Notes under the pieces: model-generated
Told to the model about the DNA's origin: nothing
Seen by the model: the letters and a program-made list of their open reading frames with translations, nothing else
Database searches by the model: none
In this document: positions 6,298 to 12,920 of the stretch, piece by piece
Layout of the letters: each line of letters begins with the position of its first letter
Numbering within the stretch: the stretch's first letter is position 1
Assembly (NCBI GenBank): GCA_002431545.1
Contig: DJFY01000045.1
Location: 1,161-14,080 of the forward strand
DNA from: Cellvibrionales bacterium UBA5860
GTDB lineage: Bacteria > Pseudomonadota > Gammaproteobacteria > Pseudomonadales > Porticoccaceae
Direction of reading: 5' to 3'
Length of the DNA: 12,920 nt
Translations under genes and position numbers: made by a program

Positions 6298-8169
6298 CTA
6301 ACGGCCGCGCAAAAACAGCTTGTCGAGTTCCGACATCGACAACTGGGTCCACGTGGGGCGACCATGGTTACATTGCCCGCTGCGCTCAGTGTTTTCCATC
6401 TGGCGTAGCAGCGCGTTCATTTCCGCCAGCGTCAACTGGCGGTTAGCCCTGACCGAACCGTGACAGGCGAGTGAAGCAAGCAATTCGTGAGTGGCGTTTT
6501 CAATCGAGTCGCTATGTGCATTAGCAGCGACGTCAGCCACTACGTCCCGGGTTAATGCAGCAATGTCGCCTGCGCGCAGCAGAGCCGGTACTTCGCGTAC
6601 GATCAGGCTTTGCGGACCGCTGCGCTCGACGACCAACCCTCGGGAAGCGAACTGCTCCGGGTTTTGTTCAACGCACTCCGCTTCGCTTTCACTGACCGCG
6701 ACACTGAGGGGGACCAGCAGCGGTTGGGTGACGATGCTTTCACCCTCGCCTGCTGCTCCATAAGCCACTTTCAACTGCTCGTAGAGAATGCGCTCATGGG
6801 CCGCATGCATATCCACCAGGATTAAACCATTAGCATTTTCGGCAAGAATATACACACCTTTGAGCTGGGCTATGGCATAGCCCAGTGGCGGCCCAGAATC
6901 GTCCCCCGCTCCCGATTCTTCGATGGGCCTCCCGGCTTCGGCAATCCCGACAGGCCCCGGCACATCCGCCACCGGTGGTGAACGATACAAGTCGCCATAC
7001 TGTTCGAGTCGATCACTAACGCGGTCGGCCCGGAAACGGCTGGACCACAGGGAGGATTGTCCGCTCGGCGCCGGTCTGGCAGGCGAAGTCTGCTCCGTCG
7101 AATGCGCTATTTGTGCGTATTCGACCTCTGTCCCAACTGTCACGACACCTGCAATCCCGGCACCGGCGCTGAATTCCGCCACGGCGCGCTGCAACGCGCT
7201 AAACAAAAAATCGTGCACCGCGCGACTGTGTCGGAAACGTACTTCGTGCTTGGTGGGGTGGACATTGACATCGACCTCATCCGGCGGCACCTCGAGGAAA
7301 CAGACACAGGCGGCGTGGCGGGCCTGGTATATCACATCGCGATAGGCCTGACGCAGGGCATGGGTAATCACCCTGTCCCTCACGCTGCGTCCGTTGACAA
7401 AAAAATACTGGTGGTCCGCCTGGCTGCGGGAATCGTGGGGCGAGCCGATCCAGCCCCACAGGCGAACGCTGCCACGTTCAATATCGATGAACCTCGCTGC
7501 AGACATGAATCTAGCGCCGAGTACTGCCGCCACCCTGCGTTCTCGCTCAACATCGGTTTGCGCGATACGATACTGCCGCAGCATGCCGCCATTGTGGCGC
7601 AGGCTGAAACTCACCTGAAAATGACTCAGTGCCAGGCGCCGCACCACTTCGTCAATACGTTTGAATTCTGTTTTCTCGGTGCGCAGGAATTTGCGCCGGG
7701 CCGGCGTGTTGAAAAACAGATCGCGCACGTCCACCGTGGTCCCAGCCGGATGCGCAGCCGGCTCAACACTGGGCGTCATTTCCGAACCGCCGGCGACGAC
7801 CCGCCAGGCCGCGTCCTGCCCACGCGCGCAACTGGTGAGCGTCAAGTTCGAAACCGAGGCAATACTGGCTAGCGCTTCGCCGCGGAAACCCAGTGTCCGT
7901 ACCGCTTCCAGGTCTTCGAGTGTGGCTATCTTGCTGGTAGCGTGGCGGTTGATCGCCAGCGGCAAGTCATCGCGGCCGATACCGCAGCCATCGTCGCGCA
8001 CGCGAACACGTTTGCCGCCACCGGCCTCGATGTCGATTTCGATTTTACCGGCGCCGGCGTCCAGGCTGTTCTCCAGTAATTCCTTAACCAGAGAGGCCGG
8101 ACGTTCGACGACTTCGCCGGCCGCAATCTGGTTGGCCAGACGTGGGCTCAGCAGCTGAATACGCGGCAT
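6298..8169 (-). CDS. mutL: DNA mismatch repair protein MutL with endonuclease-type motif
   Basis: MutL is the GHKL-ATPase matchmaker that couples MutS mismatch recognition to strand removal. The 623-residue product has the N-terminal ATPase motifs: ELLENSLDAGA (30-40, catalytic Glu and Asn), DDGCGI (59-64) and GFRGEALASI (94-103). FFNTPARRKFLR and DVNVHPTKHEVRF mark the end of the N-terminal half. A low-complexity linker follows. The C-terminal dimerisation domain carries DMHAAHERILYE (453-464), which fits the metal-dependent endonuclease signature D[QM]HA(X)2E(X)4E, plus ACHGSVRANR (568-577) and GQCNHGRPTW (598-607), the other expected metal-site motifs. E. coli MutL lacks these, so this MutL probably nicks DNA itself. 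The ATG at 8169 starts 11 bases after the amiB stop; no strong ribosome-binding site is visible, which suggests coupling to amiB. Confidence 0.97.
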   Translation of the reverse strand: MPRIQLLSPRLANQIAAGEVVERPASLVKELLENSLDAGAGKIEIDIEAGGGKRVRVRDDGCGIGRDDLPLAINRHATSKIATLEDLEAVRTLGFRGEALASIASVSNLTLTSCARGQDAAWRVVAGGSEMTPSVEPAAHPAGTTVDVRDLFFNTPARRKFLRTEKTEFKRIDEVVRRLALSHFQVSFSLRHNGGMLRQYRIAQTDVERERRVAAVLGARFMSAARFIDIERGSVRLWGWIGSPHDSRSQADHQYFFVNGRSVRDRVITHALRQAYRDVIYQARHAACVCFLEVPPDEVDVNVHPTKHEVRFRHSRAVHDFLFSALQRAVAEFSAGAGIAGVVTVGTEVEYAQIAHSTEQTSPARPAPSGQSSLWSSRFRADRVSDRLEQYGDLYRSPPVADVPGPVGIAEAGRPIEESGAGDDSGPPLGYAIAQLKGVYILAENANGLILVDMHAAHERILYEQLKVAYGAAGEGESIVTQPLLVPLSVAVSESEAECVEQNPEQFASRGLVVERSGPQSLIVREVPALLRAGDIAALTRDVVADVAANAHSDSIENATHELLASLACHGSVRANRQLTLAEMNALLRQMENTERSGQCNHGRPTWTQLSMSELDKLFLRGR

Positions 8170-8180
8170 TGATAAACGGG

Positions 8181-9515
8181 CTAGGAAAGCGGAATGACGA
8201 TACGCTGGCCGACCCGGACGTTTGTGGACTTCAAATTATTATAGCTTTGAATGGCCTGCATACTCACCCGATATTGCTGGGCAATCTCCGACAAGGTATC
8301 GCCGCGAGAAATAACATGAACGATTTTGGAATGAACCTGGCGCGACGCCAGTAAGGTGCCAATGGGAGGCTGTGCGTCGAAATACTGCTTTATCCCCTGA
8401 AAGATAGCCTGGGCCATTTTGCGCTGATAAGCTGGCTGGTTAAGGCGTTGAGCTTCCGTCGGATTGGATATAAATCCGGTCTCCACAAGAATCGAGGGAA
8501 TATCGGGAGATTTGAGCACGACAAATCGCGCCTGTTCGACTCGACGCTTGTGCAATCGAGTGACCTTACCCATGGCTTTCAGCACACTGTCGCCAATACC
8601 CAGACTGCTGTCGAGGGTCGCGGTCATGGATAGATCCAGCAACACGTGGGCTAACATTTCGTCCTTGTCGTTCAAACTCACGGTCCCGGCACCGCCAATC
8701 AAGTCGGCGCGGTTTTCTCGCTGGGCAAGGTAGCGGGCAGTCTCGCTGGTCGCTCCTTTTCTCGACAGGGCATATACAGACGCGCCATTGGCCGAGGCCT
8801 GGTGAAAAGCATCGGCATGGATCGAAACCAGCACATCGGCGCGTTTTTGCCGAGCAATTTGCGGTCGCTTGACCAAGGGTACATAGTAATCGTCGCCGCG
8901 CACCAGAATCCCGCTATACCCAGGCTCCCGATCCGCCAGGCGCTTGACCTCGCGGCTGATTGCAAGCACCACCTTCTTTTCGTGCAAGCGATTCGGGCCA
9001 ATGGCTCCGGGATCTTCACCACCGTGCCCTGGATCGATAACAATGACGACATCGCGTAGCTGTTTGGATGGCGTGACGACATCGGAAACGGTTTTGCCCA
9101 CCGTCTGCGCGCTGCCCCCGTCGTAAAGATCGACGACAAGCCGATCGCCATACTGCTCGTTGCGCTTGAGCAGGAAACTGCGCGGCTTCACCGACGCTGT
9201 AAGATCGAGCACGATGCGCAAGTCTGAATTGTTGCGCGCCGCGGAGCGCAAACCCTTGATAGGCGTGCTGGTGAGTTTCAGGCTATCAGTCGCGTATTGT
9301 AGCGAAGTCCGGGCAAGGTCGATCACCAGACGATCGGGATTATTCAGGGCGAACACCTTATGTTCCACCGGGCCGGACAGGTCGAACACCAGCCGAGTGT
9401 GATCGGGCGCGCGCCAAAGCCTGACGCCGTCAATCGTCGCCGACAGCGCGGCCTCGGACACCAGAAGCAAACCCAGGGCGATCGAAATCAAGACCCTGGC
9501 CGTCCATCGCCTCAT
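8181..9515 (-). CDS. amiB: N-acetylmuramoyl-L-alanine amidase AmiB (AMIN, amidase_3, LysM)
   Basis: This periplasmic zinc amidase removes stem peptides from peptidoglycan during daughter-cell separation. From the chosen ATG at 9515 the product has 444 residues. A signal peptide covers 1-26 (MRRWTARV, hydrophobic core, cut near ALSA). An AMIN septal-targeting domain follows at about 27-130. The catalytic domain, about 155-380, has zinc ligands H164 (DPGHGGEDPGA), E179 (RLHEKK) and H233 (SIHADAF) and catalytic E345 (LVETGFISN). The segment SETARYLAQRENRADLIGG is the AmiB/AmiC-type helix that shields the active site until EnvC- or NlpD-like activators bind. A LysM domain (VISRGDTLSEIAQQY) ends the protein. 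Other in-frame ATGs at 9539, 9545 and 9551 lie inside tsaE; 9539 is a real alternative and would lengthen the n-region by eight residues. No ribosome-binding site decides between them. Confidence 0.93.
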   Translation of the reverse strand: MRRWTARVLISIALGLLLVSEAALSATIDGVRLWRAPDHTRLVFDLSGPVEHKVFALNNPDRLVIDLARTSLQYATDSLKLTSTPIKGLRSAARNNSDLRIVLDLTASVKPRSFLLKRNEQYGDRLVVDLYDGGSAQTVGKTVSDVVTPSKQLRDVVIVIDPGHGGEDPGAIGPNRLHEKKVVLAISREVKRLADREPGYSGILVRGDDYYVPLVKRPQIARQKRADVLVSIHADAFHQASANGASVYALSRKGATSETARYLAQRENRADLIGGAGTVSLNDKDEMLAHVLLDLSMTATLDSSLGIGDSVLKAMGKVTRLHKRRVEQARFVVLKSPDIPSILVETGFISNPTEAQRLNQPAYQRKMAQAIFQGIKQYFDAQPPIGTLLASRQVHSKIVHVISRGDTLSEIAQQYRVSMQAIQSYNNLKSTNVRVGQRIVIPLS

Positions 9516-9522
9516 GCGCCGC

Positions 9523-10008
9523 TCAATGTACCTGTACATCGTCATTCTCATCCAGTGCTGCCAATATCTGCCTGCCACGCTCGGTGTGGCTTCTCGCCTC
9601 GAGAGACCTGCCGGCGCCAAGCCTCGATATTGCAACCTCCAGGTCGTCGACAGGTAACAAACCCTGACCGCGCTCTGGCCATTCCACTAAACAGATGTTG
9701 TCGTCTTCGAAGTAATCCCGAATACCGATGTAGTCCAGCTCCTCGGGATCGCCGAGACGGTAAAGATCGAAGTGGTACAAGACCTTCCCGGCACAGGTAT
9801 AGGGCTCGACCAACGTATATGTCGGGCTCTTGACCGCGCCGGTATAACCCAGGGAACGCAGCACACCGCGGCACAGCGTGGTCTTACCCGCGCCCAACTC
9901 GCCGCGCAAAAACACCGTACCGCCCTGGCGCAGGGCGCGCCCCAGGCGCTTCCCCCAGCTGACCATCGCTTCCTCGCCCTCCAGTTGCACCACAAGCAGC
10001 GCGTTCAC
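9523..10008 (-). CDS. tsaE: tRNA threonylcarbamoyladenosine biosynthesis ATPase TsaE
   Basis: TsaE is the P-loop ATPase that drives turnover of the TsaB-TsaD complex in making t6A at position 37 of ANN-decoding tRNAs in the cytoplasm. The 161-residue product matches the family. Walker A is GELGAGKTT (36-44), followed by the family signatures SPTYTLVEPY (61-70), HFDLYRL (79-85) and LVEWPERG (107-114). The start is GTG at 10008, overlapping the nnr TGA (GTGA, four bases). It is kept because its N-terminus aligns with E. coli TsaE from the first strand on. Met15 (AMVSWGK) has a better ribosome-binding site but would cut that strand. It lies between nnr and amiB as in most gammaproteobacteria, and its last codons cover possible amiB starts. 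Confidence 0.95.
   Translation of the reverse strand: MNALLVVQLEGEEAMVSWGKRLGRALRQGGTVFLRGELGAGKTTLCRGVLRSLGYTGAVKSPTYTLVEPYTCAGKVLYHFDLYRLGDPEELDYIGIRDYFEDDNICLVEWPERGQGLLPVDDLEVAISRLGAGRSLEARSHTERGRQILAALDENDDVQVH
9526..9539. repeat. 14-bp palindrome at the tsaE-amiB junction
   Basis: ATGTAC, CT and GTACAT form a perfect dyad with a two-base centre. It covers the penultimate codons of tsaE and the alternative amiB ATG at 9539. A two-base loop is too small for a good RNA hairpin, so if functional it would act as a DNA-level site. It may be chance. Confidence 0.4.
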
Positions 10009-11570
10009 CGGCCGTTAACGAGCGCCGGTAAATGGCGCAGTAAATCAGTCGCGGCCATGCCCCGTTCGCCGGCCTCAGACGCCACTCGATCGGCCGCGAC
10101 GCCGTGCAAGCAGGCACCTAAACGCGCGGCCAGAGGCGCAGCCAGCCCCTGGGCCATCAAGCCTCCGATAATGCCGGCAAGCACATCGCCCATACCTCCG
10201 CTCGCCATACCCGGATTACCATAGGGGCAGAGCCCGACGGGGCGGTCGTCGCCGCCATCGATCAACGTACCCGCCCCTTTGAGCAGGACAGTGGCGCCAT
10301 ACTTTTCCCGAAGCGCTCGGGCGGCGGCAAAACGCTCGCGCTGAATATCGGCATTACCGACTCCCAACAATCGCGCCGCTTCGCCCGGGTGTGGCGTTAA
10401 CACGCACCCGGCGCCCCCTTTCGGCAGGGATATCAAGCCATCGCCCAGTATATTCAGAGCGTCCGCATCGAGAACCATGGGCAACCCCGATTGCACCGCT
10501 TGCTGAAGCACCTGCTCTCCCCAGGGCGCCCGACCCAAACCAGGACCGATCACCAGGACCGTGGGCCCCGAAAGCAATGGCCCCAAATCCTGTCCGGACT
10601 CAACGGTCTTGACCATCAATTCCGGACGGCGTGCCAGCAAAGCCTGAACATGCACGCCCCGCGTCGCCACACCAACCAGGCCGGCACCAATCCGCAGGGC
10701 TGATTCGCCGGCCATTGCCGCCGCGCCACCAAACCCTGTATCGCCACCGATAACCAGCACGTGCCCAAAATGCCCTTTGTGGGCGTCCCGCTCCCGCTGC
10801 GGCAGCTCAGCGGCCAGCAACCCGGACAGATCGAGTTTTTCGGCGGCCACCTCCATGGCGACATAAACATCGCCCGGCACATCCAGATCACGAAACACGA
10901 CCTCACCTGACAGCGCCGGGCCCCGGCCGGTATAAAGACCGCTCTTGATGCCGATGAAGGTCACGGTCATATCGGCGCATACGGCAAGGCCTTTAACCGC
11001 GCCGCTGTCGCTGCACAGTCCGGAAGGAATATCGACGGCGAGCACTGGCCACGTCAGGCGGTTGATCAATTTGATGGCATCGCGGTACGCAGGCCGGACT
11101 TCGCCCGTGATGCCCGTGCCCAGCAGCGCATCGACCATGACGACACTATCCCGACTATCATCGCCTCGACTGACATCGTCGGACCCGGCCTCGATCTGCT
11201 CGAGCCAAGCTGGCAGCTGCGCGCTATCATCGCCAAAATAATGCATCTCAACGTCTTGATCGACGGCGAATTGCCAGGCCAGGCGTGCATCTCCCTTGAG
11301 TTTCTCGGGAGCAGCCAATTGTGCGACGTGGACACGCCACCCACGCTGGCGCGCGAGGCCGGCGATAATGTAGCCATCACCACCGTTATTGCCACCACCA
11401 CAGAAAACAACGACAGCTTGTGCCGTCGGCCAGCGGGCCTGTAGCATGTCGAAAGCTGCCATACCGGCGCGCTTCATCAGCACGATACCGGGAATACCGT
11501 GCTCCTGAATCGCTCTGCGGTCGAGCTCCCGCACCGACGCCGCTTTGTAAAGTCTGTTAGAGATATCCAC
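10005..11570 (-). CDS. nnr: Bifunctional NAD(P)H-hydrate repair enzyme Nnr (epimerase and dehydratase)
   Basis: Nnr repairs hydrated NADH and NADPH. The N-terminal NnrE domain interconverts the R and S hydrates, and the C-terminal NnrD domain dehydrates the S form using ADP. The 521-residue product has both parts. NnrE (about 1-215) has CGGGNNGGDGY (57-67), DALLGTG (147-153) and VDIPSG (179-184). NnrD (about 225-520) has GHVLVIGGDTGFGGA (269-283), TPHPGEAARLLG (392-403) and GNPGMASGGMGDVLAGIIGG (451-470), which includes the catalytic Asp at 462. An acidic insert (GSDDVSRGDDSRD, about 129-141) in NnrE looks longer than in E. coli. The start is GTG at 11570, with no visible ribosome-binding site; a candidate promoter at 11588-11617 would give a leader of only about ten bases. 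It heads the minus-strand operon and overlaps tsaE by four bases. Confidence 0.95.
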   Translation of the reverse strand: MDISNRLYKAASVRELDRRAIQEHGIPGIVLMKRAGMAAFDMLQARWPTAQAVVVFCGGGNNGGDGYIIAGLARQRGWRVHVAQLAAPEKLKGDARLAWQFAVDQDVEMHYFGDDSAQLPAWLEQIEAGSDDVSRGDDSRDSVVMVDALLGTGITGEVRPAYRDAIKLINRLTWPVLAVDIPSGLCSDSGAVKGLAVCADMTVTFIGIKSGLYTGRGPALSGEVVFRDLDVPGDVYVAMEVAAEKLDLSGLLAAELPQRERDAHKGHFGHVLVIGGDTGFGGAAAMAGESALRIGAGLVGVATRGVHVQALLARRPELMVKTVESGQDLGPLLSGPTVLVIGPGLGRAPWGEQVLQQAVQSGLPMVLDADALNILGDGLISLPKGGAGCVLTPHPGEAARLLGVGNADIQRERFAAARALREKYGATVLLKGAGTLIDGGDDRPVGLCPYGNPGMASGGMGDVLAGIIGGLMAQGLAAPLAARLGACLHGVAADRVASEAGERGMAATDLLRHLPALVNGR

Positions 11571-11587
11571 CGTAAGTACAGATGTTA

Positions 11588-11617
11588 ACTCTATTTTTGT
11601 CTGAGCAGTTATGTTAA
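11588..11617 (-). promoter_or_regulatory. Candidate promoter for the nnr operon
   Basis: The minus strand reads TTAACA (plus 11612-11617), an 18-base spacer and TAGAGT (plus 11588-11593), matching five and four of six sigma70 consensus bases. A start near 11581 would leave about ten bases before the nnr GTG, consistent with the missing ribosome-binding site. The gap between nnr and queG is AT-richer than its surroundings. I could not find an equally good promoter for queG in it. Confidence 0.35.
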
Positions 11618-11660
11618 GCGATGCTTGCCAGCTTGGCTACTTTTTAATACCGGCAGGGCC

Positions 11661-12713
11661 ATGACACTGAAACAGGACATTCTTCGCTGGTCGCGCGAGC
11701 TGGGTTTTCAGGAAGCCGGTATCACGCAAACCGACCTGCACCGCGCCGGAGATCGGCTGAAAAGCTGGCTGGCAGCAGGGTATCAAGGCTCCATGCACTG
11801 GATGGCGCAGCACGGGGACAAGCGCTGGCGTCCGGATCAATTGCTGTCCGGAACGCTCTCCGTGATCAGCGTACGCATGGACTACCTGCCGGCTGATACA
11901 GGCATGATCGCCTGTCTGCGCGACGCCGACAAAGCCTACCTCTCTCGCTACGCCCTGGGCCGGGACTACCATAAGGTTGTTCGCAAGCGCCTGGCACAGC
12001 TGGCAAAACGTATAGAACAGGCAACGGATATACCGGTTGTCCAGCGACCTTTCGTCGATAGCGCACCCGTCATGGAAAAACCACTCGCCGAACAGGCTGG
12101 GCTAGGCTGGATTGGCAAGAACACACTATTGTTGAATCGCCAGGCCGGCTCCTGGTTTTTCCTCGGAGAGCTCTACACCAGTCTCGATCTTGAGCCGGAC
12201 GTACCCCTTGATGAAAAACAGTGTGGCAATTGTCGGGCGTGTCTGAAAGTGTGTCCCACCGATGCTTTTCCAGCACCCTATGTCCTCGATGCCAGACGCT
12301 GCATCTCTTACCTGACCATAGAAAACAAGGGTCCGATACCCCTTGAGTTCCGGCAGGCGATGGGCAATCGCGTGTTTGGCTGCGACGATTGCCAAATTAT
12401 CTGTCCCTGGAATCGCTTTGCCAAAAACACTCAGGAAGATGCGTTCCGCCCACGTCACGGCCTCGACGACAGTACGCTGCTACGGCTGTTTTGCTGGACC
12501 GAAGCCGAATATCTCGAATACACCGCAGGCACACCTCTTCGACGTCTGGGCTACCAGCGCTGGATACGCAATCTGGCAGTGGGTCTCGGCAATGCGCCCT
12601 ACTCCAAAGCCGCGGTCGACGCGCTCGCTACCAAGCGCGACGTCGTTAGTGAATTGGCCCGAGAACACATTCAATGGGCGCTGGAACAACTTCAATCGAG
12701 ATCCGGATATTGA
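11661..12713 (+). CDS. queG: Epoxyqueuosine reductase QueG
   Basis: QueG reduces epoxyqueuosine to queuosine at tRNA position 34 in the last step of queuosine synthesis, using cobalamin and two [4Fe-4S] clusters. The product from ATG 11661 has 350 residues. SRYALGRDYHKVVRKRL (95-111) and RPFVDSAPVMEKPLAEQAGL (129-148, with the likely catalytic Asp at 133) form the cobalamin/substrate half. Cluster cysteines are C188, C191, C194 and C198 (CGNCRACLKVCP) and C241, C244 and C248 (CDDCQIICPW). DARRCISYLTIENKG lies between them, with Cys214 probably completing a site. A shortened HEAT-like tail (GNAPYS onward) ends the protein, some 30 residues shorter than in E. coli. An in-frame TTG at 11625 would add 12 residues that do not look conserved, so the ATG is preferred; its AGGG site is only two bases away. 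It is divergent from nnr, and its stop codon overlaps the rpsT -35. Confidence 0.96.
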   Translation: MTLKQDILRWSRELGFQEAGITQTDLHRAGDRLKSWLAAGYQGSMHWMAQHGDKRWRPDQLLSGTLSVISVRMDYLPADTGMIACLRDADKAYLSRYALGRDYHKVVRKRLAQLAKRIEQATDIPVVQRPFVDSAPVMEKPLAEQAGLGWIGKNTLLLNRQAGSWFFLGELYTSLDLEPDVPLDEKQCGNCRACLKVCPTDAFPAPYVLDARRCISYLTIENKGPIPLEFRQAMGNRVFGCDDCQIICPWNRFAKNTQEDAFRPRHGLDDSTLLRLFCWTEAEYLEYTAGTPLRRLGYQRWIRNLAVGLGNAPYSKAAVDALATKRDVVSELAREHIQWALEQLQSRSGY

Positions 12714-12738
12714 TTCCGCGCGGCAAAATTTGTAGACT
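12710..12738 (+). promoter_or_regulatory. Sigma70-type promoter for rpsT
   Basis: TTGATT (12710-12715), a 17-base spacer and TAGACT (12733-12738) are followed by a GC-rich discriminator (GCGCCGCC). The hexamers match consensus at four of six bases each, with ideal spacing. The GC-rich stretch is the usual sign of stringent control at ribosomal-protein promoters. The -35 overlaps the queG stop codon. A start near 12745 would give a 50-base leader; within it GCCGCC (about 12741-12746) can pair with GGTGGC (about 12767-12772) with one G-U pair. Confidence 0.65.
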
Positions 12739-12794
12739 GCGCCGCCTCTTGCTACCGGCGCACGTCGGTGGCCCAAAAAATGGAGACGTAAGCG

Positions 12795-12920
12795 GTGGCT
12801 AATTCACCCCAGGCGCGCAAACGCGCCCGACAAAACGAAAAACGCCGGCAACACAATGCCAGCATGCGAGCCATGGTGCGCACCTATATTAAAAAGGTCA
12901 AGTTGAGTCTGCTTTTGTGG
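12795..12920 (+). CDS. rpsT: 30S ribosomal protein S20 (5' part, runs off window)
   Basis: S20 binds 16S rRNA early in 30S assembly. Forty-two of about 88 codons are visible. The N-terminus, ANSPQARKRARQNEKRRQHN, and the following ASMRAMVRTYIKKV match the basic first helix of gammaproteobacterial S20 closely. The start is a GTG at 12795 with GGAG nine bases upstream; a nearby ATG at 12780 is followed at once by a stop. E. coli rpsT likewise uses a rare start (UUG), which matters for its self-regulation, so the GTG may be functional. After KKV the visible frame reads KLSLLLW, unlike the polar, Ala-rich helix normally found there; a frameshift near 12900 or real divergence cannot be told apart at the window edge. 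Confidence 0.88.
   Translation, partial: MANSPQARKRARQNEKRRQHNASMRAMVRTYIKKVKLSLLLW

Noticed and set aside
7057..7872. Open plus-strand frame of 271 codons antisense to mutL
   Set aside because: It lies wholly within the conserved MutL ATPase region, and its translation has no recognisable domain; an antisense shadow.
8181..9635. AmiB start at 9635 giving 484 residues
   Set aside because: It would overlap tsaE by over 100 bases and bury the signal peptide behind 40 extra residues.
11571..11660. Defined sigma70 promoter for queG
   Set aside because: The best pair (TTGTCT 11597-11602 with GATGCT 11620-11625) is too weak to annotate.
1..12920. Novel defence, mobile or biosynthetic system
   Set aside because: Every reading frame of substance is a core housekeeping gene in conserved order; no integrase, transposase, direct-repeat array or compositional island was seen.

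Overview
This window is a conserved housekeeping block from a gammaproteobacterium, seen mostly from its minus strand. The minus-strand order is nnr, tsaE, amiB, mutL, miaA, hfq, hflX, hflK, hflC and a DUF2065 gene, which is the order of the well-known E. coli amiB-mutL-miaA-hfq-hflX-hflK-hflC superoperon, with queG divergent from nnr. Two details argue against an enterobacterium. A hisZ gene follows DUF2065, whereas Enterobacteriaceae use a long HisG without HisZ. MutL also carries a DMHA(X)2E(X)4E endonuclease motif, which MutH-type MutL proteins lack. A Pseudomonas- or Chromatiales-like gammaproteobacterium fits best; the exact taxon cannot be read from the sequence.

Layout: 1-993 hisZ (3' end cut by the window edge); 1108-1293 a small DUF2065 membrane protein; 1294-1470 a structured non-coding gap with an intrinsic terminator, an extended -10 and a strong inverted repeat; 1471-3476 hflC and hflK; 3524-5131 hflX and hfq; 5132-5259 the structured hfq leader; 5260-9515 miaA, mutL and amiB; 9523-11570 tsaE and nnr. 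A gap of about 90 bases then separates nnr from the divergent plus-strand queG (11661-12713). A good sigma70-type promoter and the first 42 codons of rpsT close the window. No stretch over 300 bases lacks a gene; the longest gap is 177 bases.

The genes sit very close together (4-base, 1-base and 0-base junctions), which points to one long minus-strand transcription unit with translational coupling and probable internal promoters before hfq and hflK. The cellular roles are mixed: metabolite repair (Nnr), tRNA modification (TsaE for t6A, MiaA for i6A, QueG for queuosine), cell-wall splitting (AmiB), mismatch repair (MutL), RNA chaperoning (Hfq), ribosome rescue (HflX), FtsH protease control (HflK/HflC), histidine biosynthesis control (HisZ) and translation (S20).

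I found no mobile element, CRISPR array, phage gene, tRNA or rRNA, and no sign of a new multi-gene system. The points worth checking are small: regulatory structures in the gaps, the MutL motif, a run of non-ATG starts, and an odd end to the visible part of rpsT.
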